Positions 54,501 through 62,469 of a stretch of 64,000 bases of DNA are shown piece after piece. Below the pieces are notes generated by a model. That model saw only the letters and a program-made list of their open reading frames with translations. It ran no database searches and was not told the DNA's origin. The stretch is from positions 307,074 through 371,073 of the forward strand of contig JAFAFC010000007.1 of assembly GCA_023423715.1 (NCBI GenBank), in the 5' to 3' direction. Origin of the DNA: Bacteroidota bacterium. Lineage in GTDB: Bacteria > Bacteroidota > Bacteroidia > Flavobacteriales > Weeksellaceae. Position 1 is the stretch's first letter. Each line of letters begins with the position of its first letter. The position numbers were made by a program, and so were the translations under genes.

Positions 54501-54599
54501 CTTTACAGTGATAACAGAAGATACCTTCTATTGGAAGAGATTGGTACAAAACCAAACGTATTCTATCACACGAAAGTTAGAAACAGAAAACAAAAATAA
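51510..54599 (+). CDS. actB: Alternative complex III Fe-S subunit, TAT-variant molybdopterin oxidoreductase-like
   Basis: 1029 residues. The RRDFLKLLGFS twin-Arg motif lies at 50-60, unusually far from the start. Residues about 90-740 match a molybdopterin oxidoreductase fold that has lost cofactor binding in this complex. The C-terminal ferredoxin part begins with CTGCGACVIAC at about 758, continues with CQHCNHAPCETVCP (856), CIGTRYCANNCP and CSMC, and binds four clusters. At 806-817 DTNKDGKMTPEE is an exact EF-hand calcium loop inside this domain. It passes electrons from ActC/ActF quinol sites to haems. Confidence 0.94.
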   Translation: MASNKIQFRSIHELNDPTLNKQLAQKEFQNEIPVDEFLADEKTGATSTSRRDFLKLLGFSTAAVTLAACEAPVIKTIPYVVKPHNIIPGIPNYYASAYFDGFDFASVLVKTREGRPIKIEPNTAAKGFGTTNARAQASVLSLYDNDKVKQPKLDGKNETFDKVDDYVLKSLTDAQNGGKRIVVLSHSLPSPTFKKLFGEFKAKYPAAELVVYDAYPYAANLDAAQEVFGTRALPVYDLSNSELVVSFAADFLGDFNAQSLEVSYAAARKPGANMMRHIQVESNMSLTGANADSRFNLKPSTVLKTLVEVYKGLNGGTADKVASELVKELQAKGNKAVVLADGSKAAIVLSHLINQKLGSTAFTGKANLLKEFDGVRYQEFLSWMNAGQVGTLIVNNINPIYSSKNGEAFKAAVKKVSNVISFVDKKNEMYEASKAVIPVAHWLESWADFTPQSGFYALTQPTIQKVFKPRQLEESLLVWINGKNSPKNNYYDYLKANAQTILSGISFNQALYNGFNETTASTGLSYSGGNADAAIAEINKFAPSALELTLYTKTAVGDGTQANNPWLQELPDPITRMSWDNYITISPKDAKELGLENNLNARMQLNGDLVNVTVNGVTLKDVPVIIQPGQAAGSLGLALGYGKKNSGKVAETGINAYPLFDGSNLMLNNVKIEKSGEDHEFAGMQLQGTLMGRYDIAKEVTLENFINVPFDDAKNGWNKPLEYHTINGALPARKIDLWDAWDDTDGPHFNLSVDLNSCTGCGACVIACQAENNVAVVGKEEVRMSRDMYWLRIDRYYSNDIPAEVDTNKDGKMTPEEAVAAGINVPGMYGNAFNKESGILNHPAENPDVIFHPVMCQHCNHAPCETVCPVAATSHGKQGQNQMAYNRCIGTRYCANNCPYKVRRFNWFNYALNDKFDFQMNNDLGRMVLNPDVVVRTRGVMEKCSMCIQRTQDTILTAKKEGRRVADGEFKTACSQACSTGAMKFGDMNDKSSEVRKLYSDNRRYLLLEEIGTKPNVFYHTKVRNRKQK

Positions 54600-54623
54600 G
54601 TTTAAATAATAATAAGCTAAACA

Positions 54624-56018
54624 ATGTCACATTACGAAGCCCCGATTAGGGAACCTTTAATAATTGGTCACAAGACGTATCACGATATCACAGAAGATAT
54701 TGCGAGACCTATTGAAGAAAGAGCCGGTAAACTGTGGTGGATTTCACTTTATGCCTCTTTGGTTCTTTTCATTTACGGATTCGGCTGCATCGCTTACACT
54801 ATCGGAACAGGTATTGGAGCATGGGGATTGAACAGAACTGTTAACTGGGGTTGGGATATTACCAATTTCGTATGGTGGGTAGGTATCGGTCACGCCGGAA
54901 CCTTAATCTCCGCAGTATTGTTATTATTTAGACAACGTTGGAGAATGTCTGTAAACCGTTCTGCAGAGGCGATGACGATCTTTGCGGTAGTTCAGGCAGC
55001 TATCTTCCCGGTAATTCACATGGGTAGAGTTTGGGTAGGTTATTGGGTTTTCCCTTTACCAAACCAATTTGGTTCACTTTGGCCAAACTTTAACTCACCG
55101 CTACTTTGGGACGTATTTGCAATTTCAACGTATTTCTCTGTATCAACGGTATTCTGGTTTGTAGGGCTTATTCCTGACTTCGCCATGATTCGAGATAGAG
55201 CGAAAACACCTTTTACAAAGAAAATTTATACATTCCTAGCTTTCGGTTGGGGTGGTAAAGCAAAACACTGGCAACGTTTCGAAGAGGTATCTTTGGTACT
55301 TGCAGGTTTAGCAACTCCACTTGTATTCTCAGTGCACACGACGGTATCATTTGACTTTGCCACGTCGGTAATTAAAGGATGGCACTCAACTATCTACCCT
55401 CCATATTTCGTTGCTGGAGCAATCTTCTCAGGATTTGCGATGGTACAAACATTATTGTTGGTAGCAAGAAAAGTATGTCACCTAGAAGATTATATTACAA
55501 AATACCACATTGAGATTATGAACATCGTAATCATTGTAACAGGTGGTATGGTAACTGTAGCTTATGCTTGTGAATATTTCATCGCTTGGTATTCAGGATC
55601 TCGTTTTGAGGATTTCGTATACCTTTCTCCAGGAGCAGCAACTGGTCCTTACTGGTGGGCATTCTGGGCGTTGATTATCTGTAACTTGGTAGTTCCTGCA
55701 GCGTTCTGGTTCAAGAGAGTGAGAACAAATATCTTAGCAACATTCTTAATCGCGTTAGTTATCAACATCGGGATGTGGTTTGAGCGTTTTGATATCATTG
55801 TTATCAACCTTTCTAGAGATTACTTGCCAGGATCTTGGACGATGTTTAAACCAACGATTATTGACGTAGGTGTTTATTTAGGAACAATCGGTTTCTTTGG
55901 AGTATTATTCTTATTGTATGCAAGGACGTTCCCTGTAATTGCACAAGCGGAATTGAAGTCGATTTTGAAAATTTCAGGTGAAACTTATAAAGCAAAAGAA
56001 GGAGATGAGCACCACTAA
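54624..56018 (+). CDS. actC: Alternative complex III membrane subunit ActC (NrfD/PsrC family)
   Basis: 464 residues with ten predicted helices. Family blocks include ITNFVWWVGIGHAGTLISA and FPVIHMGRVWVGYW, a quinol site near the first helices, and YMGF-like aromatic loops later. It anchors the Fe-S subunit and holds one quinol site. It starts 25 bases after actB. actD begins within its last 14 bases, so translation is coupled. Confidence 0.93.
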   Translation: MSHYEAPIREPLIIGHKTYHDITEDIARPIEERAGKLWWISLYASLVLFIYGFGCIAYTIGTGIGAWGLNRTVNWGWDITNFVWWVGIGHAGTLISAVLLLFRQRWRMSVNRSAEAMTIFAVVQAAIFPVIHMGRVWVGYWVFPLPNQFGSLWPNFNSPLLWDVFAISTYFSVSTVFWFVGLIPDFAMIRDRAKTPFTKKIYTFLAFGWGGKAKHWQRFEEVSLVLAGLATPLVFSVHTTVSFDFATSVIKGWHSTIYPPYFVAGAIFSGFAMVQTLLLVARKVCHLEDYITKYHIEIMNIVIIVTGGMVTVAYACEYFIAWYSGSRFEDFVYLSPGAATGPYWWAFWALIICNLVVPAAFWFKRVRTNILATFLIALVINIGMWFERFDIIVINLSRDYLPGSWTMFKPTIIDVGVYLGTIGFFGVLFLLYARTFPVIAQAELKSILKISGETYKAKEGDEHH

Positions 56019-56526
56019 AATTATTTACGGAGTTTACGCTGACGATGACGATTTGATGAATGGTGTTAAAGCGTTTAACGATAAAGGAATAGCCATTAAT
56101 GAAGTGTATACGCCATTTCCGGTTCACGGATTGGACAAAGCTTTAGGGCTAAAGAAAACGAGAATTTCAGACGCAGCTTTCATGTATGCAGTATATGGGC
56201 TTTCTATTGGAGCTTTAACAACGTATTACATGATGAACCGTGACTGGCCACAAAATATCGGGGGTAAACCAGCTTTCGATTGGGCACACAACATGCCAGC
56301 GTTTGTGGTTCCTATGTTCGAGTTAATGGTTTTCTGTGCTGCGCACATGATGTCATTAACGTATTTTGTAAGAAATAAAATGTATCCAGGTGCTCCGGCA
56401 CAAAATCCAGACCCAAGAACAACAGATGACAAGTTCATGATGGAGTTCGTAAGTGGTGATGTTGATGCAATTAAACAAATTTTAATTGATACGGGTGCTG
56501 AAGAAATCTCAGTTAAAGAAGCGTAA
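56005..56526 (+). CDS. actD: Alternative complex III subunit ActD (DUF3341)
   Basis: 173 residues from the ATG at 56005; the longer frame overlaps actC without signal features. DUF3341 membrane protein with two helices, motif FPVHGLDKALGLKKTRI after the first beta-rich part, and a C-terminal cytoplasmic tail. It is a structural subunit of the complex. Spaced one base from actE. Confidence 0.92.
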   Translation: MSTTKIIYGVYADDDDLMNGVKAFNDKGIAINEVYTPFPVHGLDKALGLKKTRISDAAFMYAVYGLSIGALTTYYMMNRDWPQNIGGKPAFDWAHNMPAFVVPMFELMVFCAAHMMSLTYFVRNKMYPGAPAQNPDPRTTDDKFMMEFVSGDVDAIKQILIDTGAEEISVKEA

Positions 56527-56527
56527 T

Positions 56528-57193
56528 ATGAAGAATTCAATCATAAAAATCACGGGGATATTAGGTCTTACAGCGGTTGCTTTAACTTCTTGTGGTCCTA
56601 AAGAAAATCCACCTTTGGTATGGTTTCCAGATATGTATTTCCCAGTAGCTTACGATCCATTGATGAAAGCTCAGGATGCCTATTCTAGCCATGAAAATGA
56701 AATTCCAGCTTTTGTAAAGAATAATGGAGCTACAGGAATGGTTCCAGTTGATGGATCAGTTGCTCAAAATGCAGATGGAGTTATCGATGTAAACGATGCG
56801 AAGGCGTTAACGCCAGATCAATATAACGGAGGTTATGATGCTTCTAAAGCCGTAACTGCTTCGCCATTAGATGCTAAAAACCTTGATAAAGATTTAGCAC
56901 GTGGTAAAGTACTATATGAAAGAACATGTGCTTCTTGTCATGGTAATGCGGGTGATGGTCAAGGTGCTATCGTAAAATCAGGAGCCTATTCTGGTGTTCC
57001 TAACTATGCAGATAGAGAATTATCTGTTGGTTCTGTACACTATGTTCTTACGTATGGCCGTAATGCTATGGGATCTTATGCTGGACAGCTTAAAGCTGGT
57101 GACAGATGGAGAGTAGCAATGTATGTTATGAATGAATTTAAGAAACAAGCTGCTGCACCTGCTGCCGTTGCTGATTCTGCTCAAACTAAATAA
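56528..57193 (+). CDS. actE: Alternative complex III lipoprotein cytochrome c, ActE type
   Basis: 221 residues from the ATG at 56528. MKNSIIKITGILGLTAVALTSC is a lipoprotein signal. One haem site CASCH (codon at 56927) lies in a cytochrome c domain (about 128-210), with the axial Met probably in NAMGSYAGQL. The first 100 residues wrap the complex. A terminal Ala-rich stretch (QAAAPAAVADSAQTK) may be flexible. actF follows 14 bases later. Confidence 0.92.
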   Translation: MKNSIIKITGILGLTAVALTSCGPKENPPLVWFPDMYFPVAYDPLMKAQDAYSSHENEIPAFVKNNGATGMVPVDGSVAQNADGVIDVNDAKALTPDQYNGGYDASKAVTASPLDAKNLDKDLARGKVLYERTCASCHGNAGDGQGAIVKSGAYSGVPNYADRELSVGSVHYVLTYGRNAMGSYAGQLKAGDRWRVAMYVMNEFKKQAAAPAAVADSAQTK

Positions 57194-57207
57194 TAAAAGA
57201 GAAGATA

Positions 57208-58527
57208 ATGTATACTTTTTCACCTAAATTAAGATTAATTTCTATAATCCTTTTAGTTGGAGGTTTAGTTCTATTTGGCGCTGGCTTTTTCATGAATAAA
57301 GGCATTGAAACTGCTCAAGTGGAACAAATGATGGTTGAAGCTCATAAGGGAGGTCACAATGCGATGACGCACTCTAGTGAGTTAATAGCAAAAGATCATC
57401 AGGACCACGTAACGATTGCAGAGCACCAAGTACATAACCGTCCGTATGCTGCATTGCATACCGTAGCCGTTTTCTTATTTGGAGTGAGTGCTTGTGCATT
57501 GTTCTTTTACTCAATTCAACATGCTGCTCACGCAGGTTGGCCAATTATTATCACAAGAGTGATGGAAGCCATCGCTTCTTATCTGCCATTTGGTGGAGCG
57601 ATCTTGTTGCTAATTATGGTTCTTAACGTCGCGCATGTCAGTCACATGTTCCACTGGATGGATCCAGCGGTAACAACACCAGGTAGTGAAAGTTTTGATG
57701 CAATCCTTTTCGAAAAGAAATCATTTTTAAATGTACCATGGTATATTGTTCGTAACGTAATTTATGTTGTGGGTGCCACGTTCTTCGTTTGGAAATTGAA
57801 ATCAACTTCGAAGAGATTGGATGAAACTAAAGATAGAAAAGACTATAGAAGCTTGTATAACTGGAGTGTTGGTTATATCGCATTCTTCGGGTTCGCATCT
57901 GCGGCTTGGGCTTGGGATTGGTTGATGTCTATTGACTCTCACTGGTATTCTACAATGTATATCTGGTATTCAATGGTTAGCTGCCTTTCAAGTGCAATTG
58001 CTGTAATCATCTTAGTGAGTGTTTACCTAAAGAAAAAAGGATTTTTACCACAATTCAACGATAATCATTTACACGATTTAGGAAAATTCCTTTTCGCAAC
58101 TTCAATGTTGTGGACGTATACATGGTTCTGTCAGTTTATGTTATATTGGTATGCAAACGTTCCAGAAGAGGTGAACTACTTCTTTGGTAGATTTGAATAC
58201 TATGCACCAACGTTCCTTCCAATGCTAATTTTTAACTTCCTTATTCCATTAGCGGTTATGGTAAGTTCTAGCATCAAGAGAAATTATGCAGTAGTTACAA
58301 TAATGGCTGTCGTAGTATTGTTTGGTCACTGGTTAGATTATTTCAATATGGTAATGCCAGGAACTGTTGGTCCTTTCTGGGGAATCGGATTATTAGAAAT
58401 CGGAGCTGCGTTATTCGTAGGAGGTTTGTTTATCTTCGTTGTAATGACTGCCCTTTCTAAACTGAAGTTGATTCCTGTAGGAAACCCATATTTACACGAG
58501 TCAAAAATCTACGAATATCCATTCTAA
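57208..58527 (+). CDS. actF: Alternative complex III membrane subunit ActF
   Basis: 439 residues with about ten helices, the second NrfD-type quinol subunit. Blocks are AVFLFGVSACALFFYSIQHAAHAGW, FGFASAAWAWDWLMSIDSHW and LFATSMLWTYTWFCQFMLYWYANV, partly shared with ActC. It has a His-rich periplasmic loop near residue 55-80 (HSSELIAKDHQDH). The operon ends in a terminator directly afterwards; no oxidase genes follow. Confidence 0.92.
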   Translation: MYTFSPKLRLISIILLVGGLVLFGAGFFMNKGIETAQVEQMMVEAHKGGHNAMTHSSELIAKDHQDHVTIAEHQVHNRPYAALHTVAVFLFGVSACALFFYSIQHAAHAGWPIIITRVMEAIASYLPFGGAILLLIMVLNVAHVSHMFHWMDPAVTTPGSESFDAILFEKKSFLNVPWYIVRNVIYVVGATFFVWKLKSTSKRLDETKDRKDYRSLYNWSVGYIAFFGFASAAWAWDWLMSIDSHWYSTMYIWYSMVSCLSSAIAVIILVSVYLKKKGFLPQFNDNHLHDLGKFLFATSMLWTYTWFCQFMLYWYANVPEEVNYFFGRFEYYAPTFLPMLIFNFLIPLAVMVSSSIKRNYAVVTIMAVVVLFGHWLDYFNMVMPGTVGPFWGIGLLEIGAALFVGGLFIFVVMTALSKLKLIPVGNPYLHESKIYEYPF

Positions 58528-58545
58528 TAGATTTAAATTCAATAT

Positions 58546-58574
58546 AAATCCCAACATTGTTGGGATTTTTTTTA
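58546..58574 (+). terminator. Terminator of the act operon
   Basis: AAATCCCAAC (58546-58555), ATT triloop, GTTGGGATTT (58559-58568), then T-rich sequence. Confidence 0.9.
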
Positions 58575-58597
58575 TTTTTGTTTAAAACCCAAAAGTT

Positions 58598-59734
58598 ATG
58601 AAACGTTTACTCTATCTTTTTGCCATGATGTTGGTATTGGTTTCTTGTAAGAAAGACCATGTAGATGCTACGACCACGAAATCGTTCCAAGAAAGTATCA
58701 ACGATATGGCTTCCAGCTTGAATACGCTGCAGCAAGTGAAATTTAGTGAGGCTTTATATATTTTAAAAACCTTCGGTGTTGAAGGTGAGAACGACATTGT
58801 CAAATTGAAAAATTTAGGTCAAATGCTGAATGGAATGAAAGTTCCAGCAATTCTTTCAATGGCCGATCAAGTAGCGCAGAAGAACGGAGTTGCTTGGACA
58901 AGTACAGGACCACCATCTTTGGGGGAAATGGATATTTTCGGAACTGCGAATCCAGAAGAACATGACCCGAACGATATTAAAGCATCTTCTTTGAGCCTTC
59001 AAGTTTTAGAAATCAACAAGGATTCAATTATGGGTGCGAAAGCTTTGCAAGTTGTTCCAAGATTAGTTGATGGTTCAGGAAAGCCTATTCAGTTCTCACA
59101 AGCGGCTTTAGAGACCGTTTTAGAAGTATTTAATAACGGAACTCGTTTATTGACTTCAAAGAACTTAATGCTTGATAACAATTTTAAAGGATTTACAATT
59201 AATTTAAATAAGATAGATCAATCAAAAGTTCCAGACGGAAAATTAGATATTACGGTTACCGTAAAGTCAACAAACAAGGCATATAAAATGTCGAAGATCG
59301 GGATGAATGTAAATCCAAACGCATTGCGTGTTATTGTTCCGGTTGACCCATCGACTGTGACCGATCCAAGTATTGAAAATCCAGAAGGAACAACACCAGA
59401 ACCCACAGTGGCTTCTACAGCTGATCCAAAATCTACCGTATCAAAGTTCTTAAGCAACTTAAATGCACAAAACTTCAAAGGAGCGTATGATACATCAGAT
59501 AACCCAAATTGGGGTAATTTTGATAATTTCTCTAACCAGACTTCTGGTTTTGGTGGTGTAAAATCGGTAAGTGTGAAAAACATTGGAGCGCCAACGGTTA
59601 ATGGAAATTCATCAAGTGTGAATGCAACCTACGATGTGAAAGACAAAGACGGTAAAACAACTTCCCTTAATGTGACATTTGGTTTGAAGAATGTTAATGG
59701 AGAGTGGAAAATTTCAAGTTACAAGATTAATTAA
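58598..59734 (+). CDS. Lipoprotein with C-terminal NTF2/DUF4878-like domain
   Basis: 378 residues. MKRLLYLFAMMLVLVSCKKD is the lipoprotein signal. Residues about 30-225 form an unrecognised helical then beta-rich region. A Thr/Pro-rich linker (about 250-275) leads to a C-terminal domain (about 280-378) with KFLSNLNAQNFKGAYD and VNGEWKISSYKI, the pattern of NTF2-like DUF4878 domains. It is cotranscribed with apt (one-base gap). Function unknown. Confidence 0.78.
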   Translation: MKRLLYLFAMMLVLVSCKKDHVDATTTKSFQESINDMASSLNTLQQVKFSEALYILKTFGVEGENDIVKLKNLGQMLNGMKVPAILSMADQVAQKNGVAWTSTGPPSLGEMDIFGTANPEEHDPNDIKASSLSLQVLEINKDSIMGAKALQVVPRLVDGSGKPIQFSQAALETVLEVFNNGTRLLTSKNLMLDNNFKGFTINLNKIDQSKVPDGKLDITVTVKSTNKAYKMSKIGMNVNPNALRVIVPVDPSTVTDPSIENPEGTTPEPTVASTADPKSTVSKFLSNLNAQNFKGAYDTSDNPNWGNFDNFSNQTSGFGGVKSVSVKNIGAPTVNGNSSSVNATYDVKDKDGKTTSLNVTFGLKNVNGEWKISSYKIN

Positions 59735-59735
59735 G

Positions 59736-60272
59736 ATGAATTCAGATTCTTTAAAAGAGAAATTAGAAAAGACAATAGAAAATATCCCCGATTTTCCGAA
59801 AGCTGGAATTCAATTTAAAGACATTACACCGATTTTTTTGGATCCTTCGTTGTATCAAGACGTGATTCAAGATTTTGTTGAATTTTCAAAAGGAAAAGTA
59901 GATGTCGTGTGCGGAATCGAAAGCCGTGGTTACCTTTTCGGAATTGCAATCGCTGTAGCTTTAGGCGTACCCTTTGTTTTAATTCGTAAAAAAGGAAAAC
60001 TTCCGCCACCATTTGTTGGTCAGAAATACGACTTAGAATACGGTTCTTCGGAAATCGAAATGAAAACTGGACATATTCAAACGGGACAAAAGGTTTTGAT
60101 TCATGATGATCTTTTGGCAACGGGAGGGACAACAGAAGCCGCAGCTTTGCTCATTGAAAAGCAAGGCGGAGTCGCTTCTCAATTCAGTTTTTTAATTGGT
60201 TTGAAAGACTTAAATGGAAAACAAAGACTAGAAAAATTCGGAGCCGAAATTCACACAATTTTAGAGTATTAA
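59736..60272 (+). CDS. apt: Adenine phosphoribosyltransferase
   Basis: 178 residues from the ATG at 59736, directly after the stop of the lipoprotein gene. Apt converts adenine and PRPP to AMP. The helix PDFPKAGIQFKDITPIF, the substrate-binding GIESRGYLFG and the PRPP loop VLIHDDLLATGGTTEAA are clear. Length is standard. prs, which makes PRPP, lies 21 kb away. Confidence 0.95.
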   Translation: MNSDSLKEKLEKTIENIPDFPKAGIQFKDITPIFLDPSLYQDVIQDFVEFSKGKVDVVCGIESRGYLFGIAIAVALGVPFVLIRKKGKLPPPFVGQKYDLEYGSSEIEMKTGHIQTGQKVLIHDDLLATGGTTEAAALLIEKQGGVASQFSFLIGLKDLNGKQRLEKFGAEIHTILEY

Positions 60273-60278
60273 ATTTAT

Positions 60279-60309
60279 TTGAGTATTTCGCTTAAAACCA
60301 TTAAATTTG
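60279..60309 (+). promoter_or_regulatory. Promoter of the TPR protein-ribH operon
   Basis: TTTG (60278-60281), 20-base spacer and TAAATTTG (60302-60309), a full match to the Bacteroidetes consensus, 19 bases before the ATG. Confidence 0.7.
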
Positions 60310-60328
60310 CAGACATTTATTTAGGATT

Positions 60329-61030
60329 ATGGCTAAATTTGGAAAAAATAAACAAGAAGAAGGTAAAGAAACCGTAGAGTTTTTCAAAGATTTGGATAAA
60401 GAAGCTTTGAAAACAGAAATGTTTTTAGAAAAACATGCTAAGCTTATTGCTGGTATTCTTGGTTTTATTGTTTTAGGAGTATTAGGGTATTTTGCATATG
60501 ACCAGTTCGTAATTAAACCGCAAAATGAAGAAGCCCTTAAAGGATATTTTGCAGCGCAAAAAAACCTTAGCGAAGGTAAAGATCCTGAAGCTTTAGGTGG
60601 AAAGTCTGCTGCGAACCCTGGTTTTATGGGAACGTATAAAGAATATTCTGGAACTCCAGTAGGTAAACTTTCTGCATACAATGCAGGTTTATTGAAGTTC
60701 AAAGAAGGAAAATATCAAGAAGCGTACGATTTATTAGATAAGTTTTCATCTAAAAATGAAATCTTAACCGCTTTGAAATACGGTGCTATGTCTGATTGTA
60801 TGGCGAATTTGAATAAAACTGAAGATGCGTTTTCTCTTTTAGGTAAAGCAGTTAGTGCTTCTAGTGATGCATACACAACGTATTATTTCACGAAAAAGGC
60901 TGGACTTTTAGCTTTAGCATTAAACAAAAAAGCCGAAGCTAAAACGTATTTTACAACCATTGGAGAAAAGTATCAAGATTACGACAACGGAATGTCCGAT
61001 GCGTATGTTGAAATGGTAAAATATTACTAA
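60329..61030 (+). CDS. Tetratricopeptide-repeat membrane-anchored protein
   Basis: 233 residues. One membrane helix (about 40-60, AGILGFIVLGVLGYFAYDQF) follows a charged cytoplasmic start. TPR-like helical repeats cover about 75-230, as in YfgM. YfgM-type proteins hold unfolded secreted proteins at the Sec translocon; the link here is by architecture only. ribH starts three bases after the stop, an order I recall from other Flavobacteriia. Confidence 0.82.
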   Translation: MAKFGKNKQEEGKETVEFFKDLDKEALKTEMFLEKHAKLIAGILGFIVLGVLGYFAYDQFVIKPQNEEALKGYFAAQKNLSEGKDPEALGGKSAANPGFMGTYKEYSGTPVGKLSAYNAGLLKFKEGKYQEAYDLLDKFSSKNEILTALKYGAMSDCMANLNKTEDAFSLLGKAVSASSDAYTTYYFTKKAGLLALALNKKAEAKTYFTTIGEKYQDYDNGMSDAYVEMVKYY

Positions 61031-61033
61031 TCA

Positions 61034-61522
61034 ATGGCAACAACAAACTTATCAGAATATCAAAAACTGAATATAAACAATGCCGATGAATTTTCAATCG
61101 GCATTGTTGTTTCAGAGTGGAATAACTTTGTAACCGACAATCTTTGGAGTGGTTGCAAAGAAACGCTTCTAATAGAAGGCGTAAAAGCAGAAAATATTGC
61201 AGAATTTCAAGTTCCAGGAGCTTTTGAATTGAATTATGCTTCTATGCAGTTATGCAAGTCGGGGAAATACGATGCGGTTATTGCCATTGGATGTGTTATT
61301 CGTGGTGAAACGGCACATTTCGATTACGTGTGTTCTGCCGTTGCTCAAGGCATCAAGGATTGTAATATCTTAACGGATGTTCCGGCTATTTTTTGTCTTT
61401 TAACGGATGATACCAAGGAACAATCGATTGCGAGAAGTGGTGGTGCTTTAGGAAACAAAGGTATTGAAGCGGCGGTCACAGCATTGAAGATGATTGATTT
61501 TCGTAAGAAAACCAAAGCGTAA
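61034..61522 (+). CDS. ribH: 6,7-Dimethyl-8-ribityllumazine synthase
   Basis: 162 residues. RibH makes the riboflavin precursor lumazine. The start SIGIVVSEWNNFVTDNL, the VPGAFELNYA phosphate loop, and GETAHFDYVCSAVAQGI with the catalytic His are clear. No other rib genes and no FMN riboswitch were seen here. Confidence 0.96.
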   Translation: MATTNLSEYQKLNINNADEFSIGIVVSEWNNFVTDNLWSGCKETLLIEGVKAENIAEFQVPGAFELNYASMQLCKSGKYDAVIAIGCVIRGETAHFDYVCSAVAQGIKDCNILTDVPAIFCLLTDDTKEQSIARSGGALGNKGIEAAVTALKMIDFRKKTKA

Positions 61523-61574
61523 AGATTTTTATTTAAATTAATTAGTATTTTTACATACCTTAATTTTAGAAATT

Positions 61575-62429
61575 ATGAGATGGACAGACGATAGAAGTGA
61601 TAATGTGGATGACAGACGTGGCTCTGGCGGTGGTGGCGGAATGCTCGTTGGCGGAGGTTTAGGAACCATTATTATTGCGGCAATTGTTTTCTTTTTAGGC
61701 GGAGATCCGTCTGCAATTCTTTCTTCGGGTATGCAAACGCAATCGTCAGCTCCTGCAAGAGAACTTTCGCAAAATGAAAAGCAAGCAGAGCAATTCATCA
61801 GTATGCTAACCGCAGAAAATGAAGAAACTTGGAGCGGAATTTTTGCGAATTATAATATGCAATTTCGTCCTGCAAAAGTAGTGATGTTCGAGCAAGCAAC
61901 ACGTTCAGGATGCGGTACGGCTCAATCAGCGATGGGGCCATTTTATTGTCCTGTTGACGAAACTATTTATATGGATTTAAGTTTCTTTAATGAATTGCAA
62001 TCTCGTTTTGGAGCTAAAGTAGGTCAGTTTTCAGTAGCCTATGTTTTGGCTCATGAATATGGTCACCACATTCAAAATGTGTTAGGAGTTCTATCAGAAA
62101 CGGATAATTTACGTAGAAGCGGAAGATATTCGGAAACGCAACTTAATCAAGTTTCGGTAGCAACTGAACTTCAAGCCGATTTCTATGCAGGACTTTGGGC
62201 GAGAAGTACGGAGAATAGAGAAAAGTTTTTAGATCCTGGAGATATTGAAGAAGCCATTGGTGCCGCTCAAGCGGTTGGAGATGACAATATTCAACAACGT
62301 TCTCAAGGCTATATTGATCAAGATCATTGGACGCATGGTAGCGCTGCGCAAAGAACACAATGGTTTATGAAAGGGTATCAGACGGGTGATATAAAACAAG
62401 GAGATACGTTTAAACAATTATTGAAATAA
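61575..62429 (+). CDS. YpfJ-family neutral zinc metallopeptidase
   Basis: 284 residues. A short cytoplasmic segment with a Gly-rich part (RRGSGGGGGMLVGGG) leads to one membrane helix (about 30-47). The metal site is AHEYGHHIQNVLG, as in the KPN_02809/YpfJ family, and a later ELQADFYAGLWA supplies the third ligand. The active site faces the periplasm. The substrate is not known. A terminator follows within 12 bases. Confidence 0.93.
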   Translation: MRWTDDRSDNVDDRRGSGGGGGMLVGGGLGTIIIAAIVFFLGGDPSAILSSGMQTQSSAPARELSQNEKQAEQFISMLTAENEETWSGIFANYNMQFRPAKVVMFEQATRSGCGTAQSAMGPFYCPVDETIYMDLSFFNELQSRFGAKVGQFSVAYVLAHEYGHHIQNVLGVLSETDNLRRSGRYSETQLNQVSVATELQADFYAGLWARSTENREKFLDPGDIEEAIGAAQAVGDDNIQQRSQGYIDQDHWTHGSAAQRTQWFMKGYQTGDIKQGDTFKQLLK

Positions 62430-62441
62430 TTAAAAAATACC

Positions 62442-62467
62442 ATCCTCCATTTGGAGGATTTTTTTTG
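62442..62467 (+). terminator. Terminator after the YpfJ-type gene
   Basis: ATCCTCC (62442-62448), ATTT loop, GGAGGAT (62453-62459), T tract to 62466. The next gene starts with TTG at 62470, within the tail. Confidence 0.85.
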
Positions 62468-62469
62468 CT

